Assembly (NCBI GenBank): GCA_035299085.1
Contig: DATGXG010000045.1
Coordinates: 1-64,000, forward strand
DNA from: Bacteroidales bacterium
GTDB lineage: Bacteria > Bacteroidota > Bacteroidia > Bacteroidales > UBA10428
DNA length: 64,000 nt
Direction of reading: 5' to 3'
Shown: positions 1-8,856 of the stretch, in pieces
Layout of the letters: every line of letters starts with the position of its first letter
How positions within the stretch are numbered: position 1 is the first letter of the stretch
Notes under the pieces: model-generated
Told to the model about the DNA's origin: nothing
The model's input: the letters and a program-made list of their open reading frames with translations, nothing else
The model's database searches: none
Program-made: the position numbers and the translations under genes

Positions 1-11
1 CGCTGTTTAAT

Positions 12-107
12 CGCTTCGCTGTTTGAAGGCTTCGCCGTTTGAAGGCTTCGCCGTTTGAAGGCTTCGCCGTTTGAAGGCTTCGCCGTTTGAAGGCTTCGCC
101 GTTTGAA
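12..107. repeat. 16-bp tandem array (GTTTGAA core)
   Basis: Five identical 16-bp units (ggcttcgccgtttgaa) run head to tail at 28-107, preceded by one degenerate unit at 12-27 and part of another before it. Each unit contains GGCTTCGCC, whose ends can pair as a 3-bp mini hairpin, and ends in GTTTGAA. No open frame with protein character crosses it. It opens a 308-base stretch without a gene. It is not a CRISPR array: there are no unique spacers. Confidence 0.9.
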
Positions 108-118
108 CTAATTAAACT

Positions 119-223
119 TCTTTTTCAAACTCTTTTTCAAACTCTTATTCAAACTCTTTTTCAAACTCTTTTTCAAACTCTTTTTCAAATTTCTTTTTCA
201 AATTTCTTTCAAACTTCTTTCAG
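119..223. repeat. 12-bp tandem array (TTCAAAC core)
   Basis: About six 12-bp units of the form tctttttcaaac (119-190, one with a T to A change) decay into 11-13-bp variants up to about 223. The core TTCAAAC is the exact reverse complement of GTTTGAA in the 16-bp array just upstream, so the two arrays could pair in many registers. The remaining bases to 308 hold nothing I recognise except the leader of the receiver gene. Confidence 0.88.
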
Positions 224-308
224 ATAATTCCGTACAAAAATTCATTCCGGTTCCGGAAAGGAATATTGGTATGTTCGTGTTGATCTCAAATTGCTAATTT
301 TTCATAGA

Positions 309-674
309 ATGAGTAAAAGAATTGTTGTTGTTGAGGACTTTAATACATCGAGACAGATTATTAAGAAAACTCTCGAAAGTATGGGTTACCGGGTTGATGA
401 AGCTGAAGACGGCCAGGATGCACTGAAGTATTTTAACGGTGAACAGGTTGATCTTGTAATTACCGATTATAACATGCCCAGAATGTCAGGTGCTGAACTC
501 GTTGAATATGTCAGAAGCAGGGATGAATACCGTTATATACCTATTTTTATGCTTTCCACTGAAACCAGCATAGCCAAACAAAACCGGGCAAAAGAAGCTA
601 AAATTACCTGCTGGATCAAGAAACCTTTTGATGTAATTGAATTTAAGAAATTGGTTCAAAAGGTGCTTGCATGA
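309..674 (+). CDS. Single-domain response regulator (CheY-like)
   Basis: A stand-alone receiver domain of 121 residues with no output domain. The acidic pair E9/D10, phosphoacceptor D53 (in ITDYNMP) and the KPF motif near the C terminus are all present, so it should accept phosphate from a histidine kinase. I start it at the ATG at 309 (MSKRIVVVED), where receiver domains normally begin; an upstream in-frame TTG at 291 would add a non-conserved leader. Its stop codon overlaps the ATG of the CheA-type kinase (ATGA at 671-674), so the two are co-translated and almost certainly a cognate pair. The role is inferred: a CheY-like carrier that may act on a motor or another relay protein. Confidence 0.9.
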   Translation: MSKRIVVVEDFNTSRQIIKKTLESMGYRVDEAEDGQDALKYFNGEQVDLVITDYNMPRMSGAELVEYVRSRDEYRYIPIFMLSTETSIAKQNRAKEAKITCWIKKPFDVIEFKKLVQKVLA

Positions 675-2659
675 TTGATGAATTCTCAGATATTTTCCAG
701 CAGGAAGCCACAGACCTGATCCTGCAATTGGAAGAAATGCTATTATCTCTGGAACAGGGTTCCCGGGACAAGCAAGTGATTGACGGAATTTTCAGGGTAA
801 TGCATACACTGAAAGGAAGTGCCGGCATGTTTGGTTTCAAAAACATCCAGGATATAACTCATGAATTCGAAGGTCTTTTCGACCGGATCAGGTCAGGGGA
901 ACTGGAAATTAACCGCGAGATCATTGACCTTACCTTACAGGCTAAAGATTCAATTGAAAGCATGCTGAAAGGTAAAGATTCACAAACCGTCTTGCCTGAT
1001 ATTTCTGCATCTTTAAAGCAGATAGTTGCAGGTAGTGATGAGGAATTGACCGTAACAGGGTCAGGGAATATTTTTGCCATTTATTTTACGCCTGACCCGG
1101 CAGTTTATGAAAGAGGCCTGGATCCTGAAAAAATAGTATCCGAGATTAAAAGTAAAGGAACTTCTCATGTAATCTCACATGATCATGAGGGTGCCGGCCA
1201 GGGCAATGATAAAAAGATATGTACAACAACCTGGGAGGTATATCTGAATACCTCATCCTTATTGAACGACATTGAGGATATTTTCCTGTTTTATGATCCG
1301 GCCGAATTTTTTGTTGTACATGCTTCAGAAACTGAGGAAAATTTAAATCGCATAGAGTCTGTTCTTAAAAAGATTAATCCGGATGTCGATGATGTCAGGG
1401 ATCATCTTTCAATACATTTTTCAAAAGTTGATAATGCTACTCATTACAGCAAAGCAGAAACTTCCGGAAAACAACCTGATGTCTTAACCCAGGCAGAAAA
1501 GGCAGGTGAATCATCTGTATCAGTTAATGTATCGTCGATAAAACTCGACGAATTAATGAACCTTGTGAGTGAACTTGTCACTCAAACAGCCACTCTTGAA
1601 GCATGTGTGCCAAAAGATTCAAGTGCCATGCTGCTGAATACGGTTGAACAGCTATCGAAACTGACAAAAAAGTTCAGGATAAATGCGCTGGATATCCGGC
1701 TGGTGCCTGTTGGAAATTTACTTACCCGTTTTAAAAGACAGGTTCGTGACCTTTCAAGAGAATTGAATAAGGAAGTAAGCCTGATTCTTGAGGGACATGA
1801 TATTGAAATTGACAAAACCATCTTAAAGGCCATTGAACAACCCCTTATACATGTGCTCAGGAACAGTATTGATCATGGTATCGAATCACCTGAAGAGCGT
1901 ATAAAAAAAGGTAAAAATCCCGAAGGAATTATAAAAATCTGCGCATTCAATTCTGGCACCAGTGTCATCATGCAGGTTCAGGATGATGGCTGTGGCATTA
2001 ACCTTGAAAAGGTGAAAACTGCCGCGCTCAAAATGGGATATATTAAAGCTGAACAACAGATTGATGATCATGAATTGCTGAACCTGATTCTCGAGCCGGG
2101 TTTTACAACAAATGAAAATGTCAGCCTGGTTTCAGGAAGAGGCGTCGGTATGGATGTAGTTAAAAAGGAAGTTAACAGGATTGGCGGAACGCTTGAAGTC
2201 TTCACTGAAAAAGGACTCGGAACCACCATAACAATGAAACTCCCCACTACCCTCACCATCATTGATACCCTGATGATTGAGGTAGGGCGCTCGGTTGTTC
2301 TTGTTCCTATGCTTGATATTGAATACTGCTACAAAGAAGATTACAGCTTGTTGAAAAAGAAGGAACATCACTATATAGAATATAAAGGAAAGCTTGTTCC
2401 ATTCCTGAATTTGCGTGAAAAATTCAAATATGGCAATAGCGACGATGAAGAAAATTCTATTGTGATGATCATAAATAAATTTGATCAAACGTATGCCATT
2501 ATAGCCGACAGGATTATAGGTGAATACCAGGCGGTAGTGAAACCGTTGGGTGACTTGTTTAATCACCTCCCCTATTTTTCAGGTGCAAGTATCATGGTCG
2601 ACGGTCGCCTGGCTCTTATACTGGATACAAACGCCCTCTTTGGTCAAAAAGAAAAATAA
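671..2659 (+). CDS. CheA-type histidine kinase
   Basis: A 662-residue cytoplasmic kinase. Order of domains: N-terminal HPt domain (about 1-105) with phosphorylatable H45 in HTLKGSAG; a poorly conserved linker of roughly 170 residues in place of a recognisable P2; a dimerisation helix pair (about 280-355); a GHKL ATPase domain with N box NSIDHG (about 399), DDGCG (about 437) and GRGVGMDVV (about 489); and a C-terminal CheW-like domain (about 525-660). This is the full CheA layout apart from the missing P2. No CheW, CheB, CheR or receptor gene lies in the window. The overlapping receiver upstream is its probable partner. It may control gliding, gene expression or another non-flagellar output; which one cannot be seen here. 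Confidence 0.9.
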   Translation: MIDEFSDIFQQEATDLILQLEEMLLSLEQGSRDKQVIDGIFRVMHTLKGSAGMFGFKNIQDITHEFEGLFDRIRSGELEINREIIDLTLQAKDSIESMLKGKDSQTVLPDISASLKQIVAGSDEELTVTGSGNIFAIYFTPDPAVYERGLDPEKIVSEIKSKGTSHVISHDHEGAGQGNDKKICTTTWEVYLNTSSLLNDIEDIFLFYDPAEFFVVHASETEENLNRIESVLKKINPDVDDVRDHLSIHFSKVDNATHYSKAETSGKQPDVLTQAEKAGESSVSVNVSSIKLDELMNLVSELVTQTATLEACVPKDSSAMLLNTVEQLSKLTKKFRINALDIRLVPVGNLLTRFKRQVRDLSRELNKEVSLILEGHDIEIDKTILKAIEQPLIHVLRNSIDHGIESPEERIKKGKNPEGIIKICAFNSGTSVIMQVQDDGCGINLEKVKTAALKMGYIKAEQQIDDHELLNLILEPGFTTNENVSLVSGRGVGMDVVKKEVNRIGGTLEVFTEKGLGTTITMKLPTTLTIIDTLMIEVGRSVVLVPMLDIEYCYKEDYSLLKKKEHHYIEYKGKLVPFLNLREKFKYGNSDDEENSIVMIINKFDQTYAIIADRIIGEYQAVVKPLGDLFNHLPYFSGASIMVDGRLALILDTNALFGQKEK

Positions 2660-2702
2660 CTGATTCCTTATTGATCTGTATCTGTTTACCATGACAAAAA
2701 TC

Positions 2703-2734
2703 TTGGCATGGAAAGGATTATATCGGTAACTTTG
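2703..2734 (+). promoter_or_regulatory. Probable promoter of the dipeptidase gene
   Basis: A TTG (2703-2705) and a TAACTTTG box (2727-2734) fit the Bacteroidota pattern TTG/TAnnTTTG, with a 21-base spacer rather than the usual 19. The predicted transcript starts about 25-30 bases before the ATG at 2768. Confidence 0.5.
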
Positions 2735-2767
2735 TTAACCGACATAAATACATTAATATAAAACTAT

Positions 2768-4228
2768 ATGAATACAAACCTGGAAGCCCTTGCTCCGTCA
2801 GGAATATGGAGAAATTTTAAGAATCTTACCCAAATACCCCGTCCTTCAAAAAAGGAAGCACGCGTAGTTGAATTTGTAAAACAGTTTGGTGAAAAACTTG
2901 GGCTTGAAACAGTTGTTGATGCAGTTGGAAATGTGGTCATCCGCAAACCGGCAACACCCGGTATGGAAAACCGGAAAGGCATTATCTTCCAGTCGCATCT
3001 TGATATGGTGCCCCAGAAAAACAGCGATAAAACACATGATTTTGAGAAAGATCCCATTCAAGCCTATATTGATGGTGAATGGGTAAAGGCAAACGGCACA
3101 ACCCTTGGCGCAGACAACGGGATCGGTGTTGCTTCAATGCTGTATATTCTTGAATCGGATAACCTCAAACACGGACCTATTGAGTGCCTTTTCACTATTG
3201 ATGAAGAGACCGGTATGACAGGTGCATTCGAACTTAAGCCGAATGTATTAAAAGGTGAAATACTGATGAACCTTGATTCGGAAGACGAAGGCGAATTATT
3301 CATCGGATGCGCGGGAGGAATGGATGCCAATATTGAATTCGAATATAAAACATCCAGGATTCAGCCTGATGCAAAACCTTTCCTTATCCGCATTTCCGGA
3401 CTCCGGGGAGGTCATTCAGGCCTTGATATCGACCTGGGCAGGGGAAATTCGAACCAGATTCTCTTCCGTTTGCTATGGAATGCTGAATCTAAAGTCGGAC
3501 TTCAATTATGTGAGTTCGAAGGCGGCAATATGAGAAACGCCGTTCCGCGTGAAGCTCATGCCGTAGTTTTAATTCCATCAAAAAATGTGAATGAATTCAG
3601 GAATCTGGTCAGTGATTTTGTTCAGGTGGTAAAGAACGAACTTTCAGCCGTGGAACCTGAATTTAAACTTGAACTTACTGAAACCGTTATGCCTGCCAGG
3701 GTGATGGAACCGGTTTTACAGAAAAATGTAATTGCAGCTATTTATGCTTGTCCTAATGGAGTGATACGCATGACCGACGGAATAGAAGGGCTTGTGGAAA
3801 CATCTACCAATCTCTCCATCGTTAAAACGGCCGGAGAAAAAATACAGGTTAACTGCCTGCTCAGAAGCTCAGTGGATTCTGCAAAACAACATATTGCCGA
3901 TGTGATGAAGGCATTGTTTGAACTTGCAGGGGCAAAGACTGCATTTACAGGTTCGTACCCGGGATGGAAACCCAATATGGATTCGGCTATTATGAAGGTA
4001 ATGGACGATGTTTACATGAAAATGTATAATAAGAAAATGGAAATTAAGGCTGTCCATGCAGGTCTTGAATGCGGAATAATCGGCGGAGTTTATCCTAACC
4101 TGGATATGGTTTCATTTGGCCCTACGATCAGGCATCCTCATTCACCCGATGAAAAAGTTCATATCGGCAGCGTGCAGAAATTCTGGGATTTTCTTGTTAA
4201 GACTCTTGAGAGTGTACCTGTAAAATAA
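2768..4228 (+). CDS. pepD: Aminoacyl-histidine dipeptidase (M20 family)
   Basis: A 486-residue cytosolic dipeptidase of the M20C/PepD type, which hydrolyses Xaa-His and other dipeptides with two metal ions. Visible metal ligands and catalytic residues are H77 and D79 (QSHLDM), D116 (GADNGIG) and E146/E147 (DEETGMTG); the GGHSG segment of the lid/dimerisation domain and a late HAGLECG follow. Length and order match the family across its whole length. No signal peptide. It stands alone on the plus strand, ends two bases from the convergent lolA gene, and has its own promoter-like sequence. Confidence 0.93.
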   Translation: MNTNLEALAPSGIWRNFKNLTQIPRPSKKEARVVEFVKQFGEKLGLETVVDAVGNVVIRKPATPGMENRKGIIFQSHLDMVPQKNSDKTHDFEKDPIQAYIDGEWVKANGTTLGADNGIGVASMLYILESDNLKHGPIECLFTIDEETGMTGAFELKPNVLKGEILMNLDSEDEGELFIGCAGGMDANIEFEYKTSRIQPDAKPFLIRISGLRGGHSGLDIDLGRGNSNQILFRLLWNAESKVGLQLCEFEGGNMRNAVPREAHAVVLIPSKNVNEFRNLVSDFVQVVKNELSAVEPEFKLELTETVMPARVMEPVLQKNVIAAIYACPNGVIRMTDGIEGLVETSTNLSIVKTAGEKIQVNCLLRSSVDSAKQHIADVMKALFELAGAKTAFTGSYPGWKPNMDSAIMKVMDDVYMKMYNKKMEIKAVHAGLECGIIGGVYPNLDMVSFGPTIRHPHSPDEKVHIGSVQKFWDFLVKTLESVPVK

Positions 4229-4230
4229 CC

Positions 4231-4890
4231 TTAAAGGCCTCTCATATCAATAATTTCGACCTTTTTATATTCAGCAGGGTTAAAAGTAAAGGCTGTATCG
4301 GGAAATACCTTTGATGTTACCGTATTCTTCAGCCGTACTGAATAATCAACGCCGTCTTTGCCTATTGAAGTAATTGCTTCAGGAAGGCTGGTTTGTTTAT
4401 TTATAAGTACTTTAATTCGTGAATAGGGCTGATTCAGATTTTTCGGAAAAAGATCGATTTCATGGCAGGTAACGCCATTATTGAGAGTTTCCTTTACATA
4501 CCGGTATTTAAATTCATTTTTATACGAGGTGAAAAACCCGTAAGGATTGCTCATGAAATCGCCTGAATTATTCCTGGGTTCTGTGATTGTAACTTCATTA
4601 CTCTTCTGAACATAAGTCCACATGGTTTTCCCATCGTAAAATACAATACTTCCCTCGCTGTTGAGTTTGTATTTTTGTTGCTTCAATACCAGGTTACCTG
4701 CAGACGTATTTTTTGAATTGTCTTTCCTGTCAAGGATGCTTAATTCAAAATCGGTCTGAAATGAAGGAAGGCTCCGGAATTTTTCACCAACACTTTCAAG
4801 AATCCTGGCAGCCTCAGGATCCTGGATATTTTCCTGGGCGTTTATGAAGGCACAGGTAAGAAGGCTAAGGAAGACCAAGAGATATTTCAT
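4231..4890 (-). CDS. lolA: Outer-membrane lipoprotein carrier LolA-like
   Basis: A 219-residue periplasmic protein with an N-terminal signal peptide (MKYLLVFLSLLTCAFINAQ). The body has the LolA pattern: an early F-x-T-D-F segment, a YDGKTMWTY strand and alternating beta strands suited to a half-barrel that shields lipoprotein acyl chains. LolA passes lipoproteins from the inner membrane LolCDE to the outer membrane. The gene follows ftsK by four bases; an ftsK-lolA order is also known from proteobacteria, which supports both calls. Bacteroidota usually lack a LolB partner, and none is visible here. Confidence 0.85.
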   Translation of the reverse strand: MKYLLVFLSLLTCAFINAQENIQDPEAARILESVGEKFRSLPSFQTDFELSILDRKDNSKNTSAGNLVLKQQKYKLNSEGSIVFYDGKTMWTYVQKSNEVTITEPRNNSGDFMSNPYGFFTSYKNEFKYRYVKETLNNGVTCHEIDLFPKNLNQPYSRIKVLINKQTSLPEAITSIGKDGVDYSVRLKNTVTSKVFPDTAFTFNPAEYKKVEIIDMRGL

Positions 4891-4894
4891 TCTG

Positions 4895-7270
4895 TTAATT
4901 TTTCGACATAGAGTTCAAAAACTGTTCCAGTGCATATTCATCCTGGTAAAAAACCTGCCGGGGTTTACTGCCATCGGGCGGCCCGACAATTCCAGCCGCT
5001 TCCAGCTGATCCATAATACGTCCTGCGCGATTATATCCGATTGAAAATTTCCGCTGGACAAGTGAAGTAGAGCCCTGCTGGTGAATCACAACAAGTCGTG
5101 CCGCATCATTGAAAAGGCCATCACGTTTTGAAAGATCGATTTCACCGATTTCCGCATTGGTGCTTTCATCAACAAATTCAGGCAAATAAAGGGCAGTCGG
5201 AAATCCGCGCTGAGATGAAATAAATTTCGTTATCCCTTCAGTTTCAGGCACATCAATAAAGGCACACTGTATGCGGATCATGTCACTGCCAGGGGCAAAA
5301 AGCATATCACCCCGGCCGACAAGCTGGTTTGCGCCCGGTGAATCAAGAATGGTCCTTGAATCAATCATTGAGGTAACCCTGAAAGCGATACGGGCCGGGA
5401 AGTTTGCCTTGATCACACCTGTAATGATATTGGTTGTCGGACGCTGCGTGGCAATTACCAGGTGAATGCCAATGGCCCTTGCCAGCTGGGCAAGCCGTGC
5501 AAGCGGTGTTTCCACTTCCTTGCCCGCTGTCATGATAAGATCGGCAAACTCATCCACAATTACAACAATATACGGCAGATACCTGTGCCCCTTCTCCGGG
5601 TTCAGTTTTCTCTTTACAAATTTGTGATTGTATTCCTTGATATTTCTTACAGCGGCCTTTTCAAGAAGCTGGTACCGCTGATCCATCTCAATGGTGAGCG
5701 AATTAAGAGTATATATAACCTTTTTTGTGTCCGTAATAATCACTTCCTCGGCATCCGGAATTTTTGCCAGGTAATGTTTCTCAAGGCTTGTATAGGCAGT
5801 TAACTCAACCCGTTTAGGATCAATAAGGACAAATTTAAGCTGCGACGGGTGTTTCTTGTAAAGCAAAGAAGTTATAATACAGTTCAGACCAACTGATTTA
5901 CCCTGACCTGTAGCACCGGCAAGCAGGAGATGCGGCATTTTGGCCAGGTCAAAAACGTAGGTTTCATTTGAGATGGTCTTACCCATAGCAACCGGAAGCT
6001 CGAAAGCCGAATCCTGGAATTTCCTTGAAGAGAGCACAGATCGCATCGAAACAATTTCAGGGTTCTGATTGGGAACTTCAATACCAATAGTACCTTTACC
6101 AGGCATAGGGGCAATGATCCTGATCCCCAGCGCGGCAAGGCTGAGAGCGATATCGTCCTCAAGACTTTTGATTTTTGAAATCCTCACCCCGGGAGCCGGA
6201 ACGATCTCATACAGGGTGACAGTGGGACCAATAGTGGCTTTGATCTTATCGATCTGGATCTTATAATTTGAAAGTGTCTCTACAATTTTATTCTTGTTGC
6301 TGATCAACTCTTCATTTGTAACCGTGGAGTTTTCCGCATCATGCTTTTCCAGCAGGTCAACCGAAGGCATGCGGTATTGCGACAGATCAAGAGTAGGATC
6401 ATAATCTCCAAGCATTTCATAGTTTTCGGTCGCTTCATCAACGTTCTTGGGTTCTTCAATGGCATCAGTCATTACCAGTTCAATCTCCTCTTCCTTTTCA
6501 GGAACAGAACCTTTAACTGCAGGCCCCACGACTGTTCTTTCATTCCGGTTAAACTCTGTTTCGAAAACCAGGTCATTATCATGATCCGCTTTTGCATTGG
6601 CGGCTTCAGCAGGCTTTTCTGCTTTGTTTTCTTCAGGTTTCTTCTCCGGCCATTGAGGTACTTTAACCTTAATTGTAAAAAGCTTTCCAAGCCAATGCAA
6701 AGTATTTTTATTCGAAAAAATCATCCACACAAGCGTTGCAACCAGAAGGATCAGGCCTGTTCCCAGGATACCTGCAAAGGCAACAAGCCACTGGCTCAGG
6801 TATAATCCGTGTTTGCCTCCCAGTCCGCTGCCCAGGATGCCGTGAAATGATCCAAGGATAAATCCGAACCAAACCGAAAAAAGAATCATACCTACCATGG
6901 CCACACGAAATACGAACCAGAGGCTTTTAATCTTAACGCGCATGAGGGCAAAACCCATAAGCAACAAAACAAATGGAACCGCAACAGAGGCAATACCAAA
7001 CCACTGATTGATGAAAAGGTTGGAAAAATAAGCGCCGATTTTGCCCGACCAGTTGTCAACATGATATTCCGGTTCAGAAAAAACACGTGACCATTGAAAG
7101 CTCTGATCGGTTTTCCAGGTAAACAAATAGGAAACAAACGACACAAAAAGTAAAACGGCAAATCCTGAAATTATAAATCCAAGCGCCACCTTAAAACGTT
7201 CATCTGTAAAAAACGAACCCGATTTGGCTTTGCCATTCACCGGTTCATCTGAAATTTTTTTCTTTGCCAT
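4895..7270 (-). CDS. ftsK: DNA translocase FtsK/SpoIIIE
   Basis: A 791-residue membrane-anchored DNA pump that clears and orients chromosome termini at the division septum. Four to five N-terminal membrane segments (about 30-190), an acidic and lysine-rich linker (about 200-300), the alpha/beta motor with Walker A GATGQGKS (about 455) and Walker B IVVIVDEFADL, and a C-terminal winged-helix gamma domain (about 725-790) that reads KOPS-type sequences. The linker is short compared with E. coli FtsK, as is usual outside the enterics. First gene of an ftsK-lolA unit. Long antisense frames inside it are not genes. Confidence 0.96.
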   Translation of the reverse strand: MAKKKISDEPVNGKAKSGSFFTDERFKVALGFIISGFAVLLFVSFVSYLFTWKTDQSFQWSRVFSEPEYHVDNWSGKIGAYFSNLFINQWFGIASVAVPFVLLLMGFALMRVKIKSLWFVFRVAMVGMILFSVWFGFILGSFHGILGSGLGGKHGLYLSQWLVAFAGILGTGLILLVATLVWMIFSNKNTLHWLGKLFTIKVKVPQWPEKKPEENKAEKPAEAANAKADHDNDLVFETEFNRNERTVVGPAVKGSVPEKEEEIELVMTDAIEEPKNVDEATENYEMLGDYDPTLDLSQYRMPSVDLLEKHDAENSTVTNEELISNKNKIVETLSNYKIQIDKIKATIGPTVTLYEIVPAPGVRISKIKSLEDDIALSLAALGIRIIAPMPGKGTIGIEVPNQNPEIVSMRSVLSSRKFQDSAFELPVAMGKTISNETYVFDLAKMPHLLLAGATGQGKSVGLNCIITSLLYKKHPSQLKFVLIDPKRVELTAYTSLEKHYLAKIPDAEEVIITDTKKVIYTLNSLTIEMDQRYQLLEKAAVRNIKEYNHKFVKRKLNPEKGHRYLPYIVVIVDEFADLIMTAGKEVETPLARLAQLARAIGIHLVIATQRPTTNIITGVIKANFPARIAFRVTSMIDSRTILDSPGANQLVGRGDMLFAPGSDMIRIQCAFIDVPETEGITKFISSQRGFPTALYLPEFVDESTNAEIGEIDLSKRDGLFNDAARLVVIHQQGSTSLVQRKFSIGYNRAGRIMDQLEAAGIVGPPDGSKPRQVFYQDEYALEQFLNSMSKN

Positions 7271-7357
7271 TATGCGTAATTCGTCAAACAGGTGCTAAAA
7301 TAAGTAAGTACCCAATATAAACTGACGGAAAGTGTAAAATGTTATCCACAATTTCAG

Positions 7358-7446
7358 TATTCGGTAATCGGTATTCGGTGTTCGGTGTTCGACGGAATTT
7401 AGTATTCATTTCATTCTTCATTTTTTCATTTTTTCATTTTTCATTA
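7358..7446. repeat. Short-period repeats upstream of ftsK and rseC
   Basis: The divergent gap between ftsK and rseC (7271-7550, 280 bases) holds two simple repeats. At 7358-7391 the words tattcgg and ggtgttc recur, including a 14-bp word cggtgttcggtgtt (7376-7389) that also occurs at 54460-54473. At 7404-7446 the word ttcatttttt recurs. Neither looks coding. Confidence 0.65.
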
Positions 7447-7521
7447 CCTGTTACCTTATTTATAATCATCCTAAATTACCTGAAAATGATATTTATGGTT
7501 AGCAGATAATTGTAACCTTGT

Positions 7522-7529
7522 TATTTTTG
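7522..7529 (+). promoter_or_regulatory. -7 box of the rseC-rnf operon
   Basis: TATTTTTG matches the Bacteroidota -7 box TAnnTTTG; a good -33 TTG at the right distance is not seen. Transcription from here would start near 7535, about 16 bases before the ATG at 7551, which argues against the upstream in-frame start at 7518. Confidence 0.5.
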
Positions 7530-7550
7530 AGTATAAATACTAAAATATTC

Positions 7551-7976
7551 ATGGAAGCCTCTGTATGTAAAGAACAGATGGGGACTGTGGAAGGAATATC
7601 CGGCCATATGATTCAGGTGAGAATTCACCGCGAGGCCTTATGCGGTCATTGCAGTGCACAATCCTTGTGCTTTTTAGGAGAAACCAAAGAAAGAATCATT
7701 GATATTAGTGATTTCAGTTCAGATATTAAACCCGGGGATGTTGTGGATGTGAATATTTCAACAGGCCAGGGTAATAAAGCCATTCTACTTGGCTACCTGG
7801 TTCCGTTTGCCGTTTTAATCACAACCCTGCTGATTTTCAGCAGCATTGGGGCAAAAGACTGGATTGCGGGACTATCTGCGCTGCTCTCATTGGTTCCTTA
7901 TTATATGATATTGTATTTATTCCGAAACCGGTTAAAGAAAGTTTTCATTTTTTCTGCCCGGAAAAAAGTATTGTGA
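7551..7976 (+). CDS. RseC/RsxC-associated SoxR-reducing family protein
   Basis: A 141-residue RseC/MucC-family membrane protein. The N-terminal half carries the family cysteines (CGHCSAQSLC), and two hydrophobic segments (about 75-95 and 100-118) span the membrane, followed by a basic C-terminal tail. RseC proteins accompany Rnf/Rsx complexes and in E. coli belong to the SoxR-reducing system. I use the ATG at 7551 because the -7 box at 7522-7529 places the transcript start downstream of 7518. First gene of the Rnf operon; its TGA overlaps the rnfB ATG (TGATG). Confidence 0.85.
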   Translation: MEASVCKEQMGTVEGISGHMIQVRIHREALCGHCSAQSLCFLGETKERIIDISDFSSDIKPGDVVDVNISTGQGNKAILLGYLVPFAVLITTLLIFSSIGAKDWIAGLSALLSLVPYYMILYLFRNRLKKVFIFSARKKVL

Positions 7977-8854
7977 TGGTTACAACTATTATTTACACGA
8001 TTCTTTCATTAAGCCTTTTAGGTGCTGTTGCTGCCGTAGTTCTATATTTTGTGGCGCAACGATTCAAGGTTTTTGAAGATCCCAGGATTGACCAGGTTGA
8101 AGCTGAGTTGCCTGCCGCCAACTGCGGTGGCTGTGGCTTTGCCGGCTGTCGTAACCTGGCAGAAACCCTTGTTAAATCCGAATCATTTGACGGATTATTT
8201 TGTCCGGTAGGCGGCAACACCGTTATGGCCAGGATAGCAGAAGTGCTGGGAAGACAGGCAGTGACACAGGATGCAAAAATTGCCGTGCTTAAATGCAATG
8301 GCACATGTGAATACCGTCCAAGAACAAGCATATACGATGGCACTGCTTCATGTGCAATAGCTTCGGCCCTTTACAGCGGTGAAACGGGTTGCAATTACGG
8401 GTGTCATGGCTTTGGAGATTGCGTTGAGGCCTGTCTGTTTGACGCCATGTACATTGACGAAACAACCGGACTTCCTGTGATTTCGGATGAAAAATGTACG
8501 GCATGCGGTGCCTGTGTTAAGGCATGCCCCCGAAACCTGATCGAACTCCGAAAAAAATGGAAGGGAAATAAAAAAATCTATGTAGCATGCAGTAACGAAG
8601 ACAAAGGAGGCATCGCCCGTAAAAGTTGTTCGGTGGCCTGTATCGGATGCAGCAAATGTGTTAAGGTTTGTACGTTTGATGCCATAACTCTTGAAAATAA
8701 CCTGGCATACATTGATTCTGATAAATGCCGGCTATGCAGGAAGTGTGCGCCTGAATGTCCGACCAACAGTATTATTGAGATCGGATTTCCCCAAAAAAAG
8801 GAAAAAATCCCTGAAACTGCAGGCAACAATCCATTAACTGTAAATAAAGACTAA
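7976..8854 (+). CDS. rnfB: Rnf electron transport complex subunit B
   Basis: A 292-residue membrane-anchored iron-sulfur protein that takes electrons from ferredoxin into the Rnf complex. One N-terminal anchor helix; a RnfB cluster domain with CGGCGFAGC followed by FCP; then a C-terminal half with four groups of cysteines (CNYGCHGFGDC-VEAC, CTACGACVKACP, CIGCSKCVKVC, CRLCRKCAPECP). That is more cysteine groups than the two ferredoxin clusters of the short proteobacterial RnfB and fits the longer form of anaerobes. I start at ATG 7976; a GTG at 7973 would add one residue only. Overlaps rseC and is followed by rnfC after two bases. Confidence 0.95.
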   Translation: MVTTIIYTILSLSLLGAVAAVVLYFVAQRFKVFEDPRIDQVEAELPAANCGGCGFAGCRNLAETLVKSESFDGLFCPVGGNTVMARIAEVLGRQAVTQDAKIAVLKCNGTCEYRPRTSIYDGTASCAIASALYSGETGCNYGCHGFGDCVEACLFDAMYIDETTGLPVISDEKCTACGACVKACPRNLIELRKKWKGNKKIYVACSNEDKGGIARKSCSVACIGCSKCVKVCTFDAITLENNLAYIDSDKCRLCRKCAPECPTNSIIEIGFPQKKEKIPETAGNNPLTVNKD

Positions 8855-8856
8855 CC

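Noticed and set aside
12..223. Possible CRISPR array in the repeats at the window start
   Set aside because: Units of 16 and 12 bp follow each other directly with no unique spacers, and no cas genes are nearby.
2132..2566. Minus-strand frame of 144 codons inside the CheA gene
   Set aside because: Antisense to the ATPase and CheW-like region; no family resemblance.
6341..6805. Long plus-strand frame inside ftsK
   Set aside because: Antisense to the conserved ftsK sequence, with the composition of a shadow frame and no recognisable protein.
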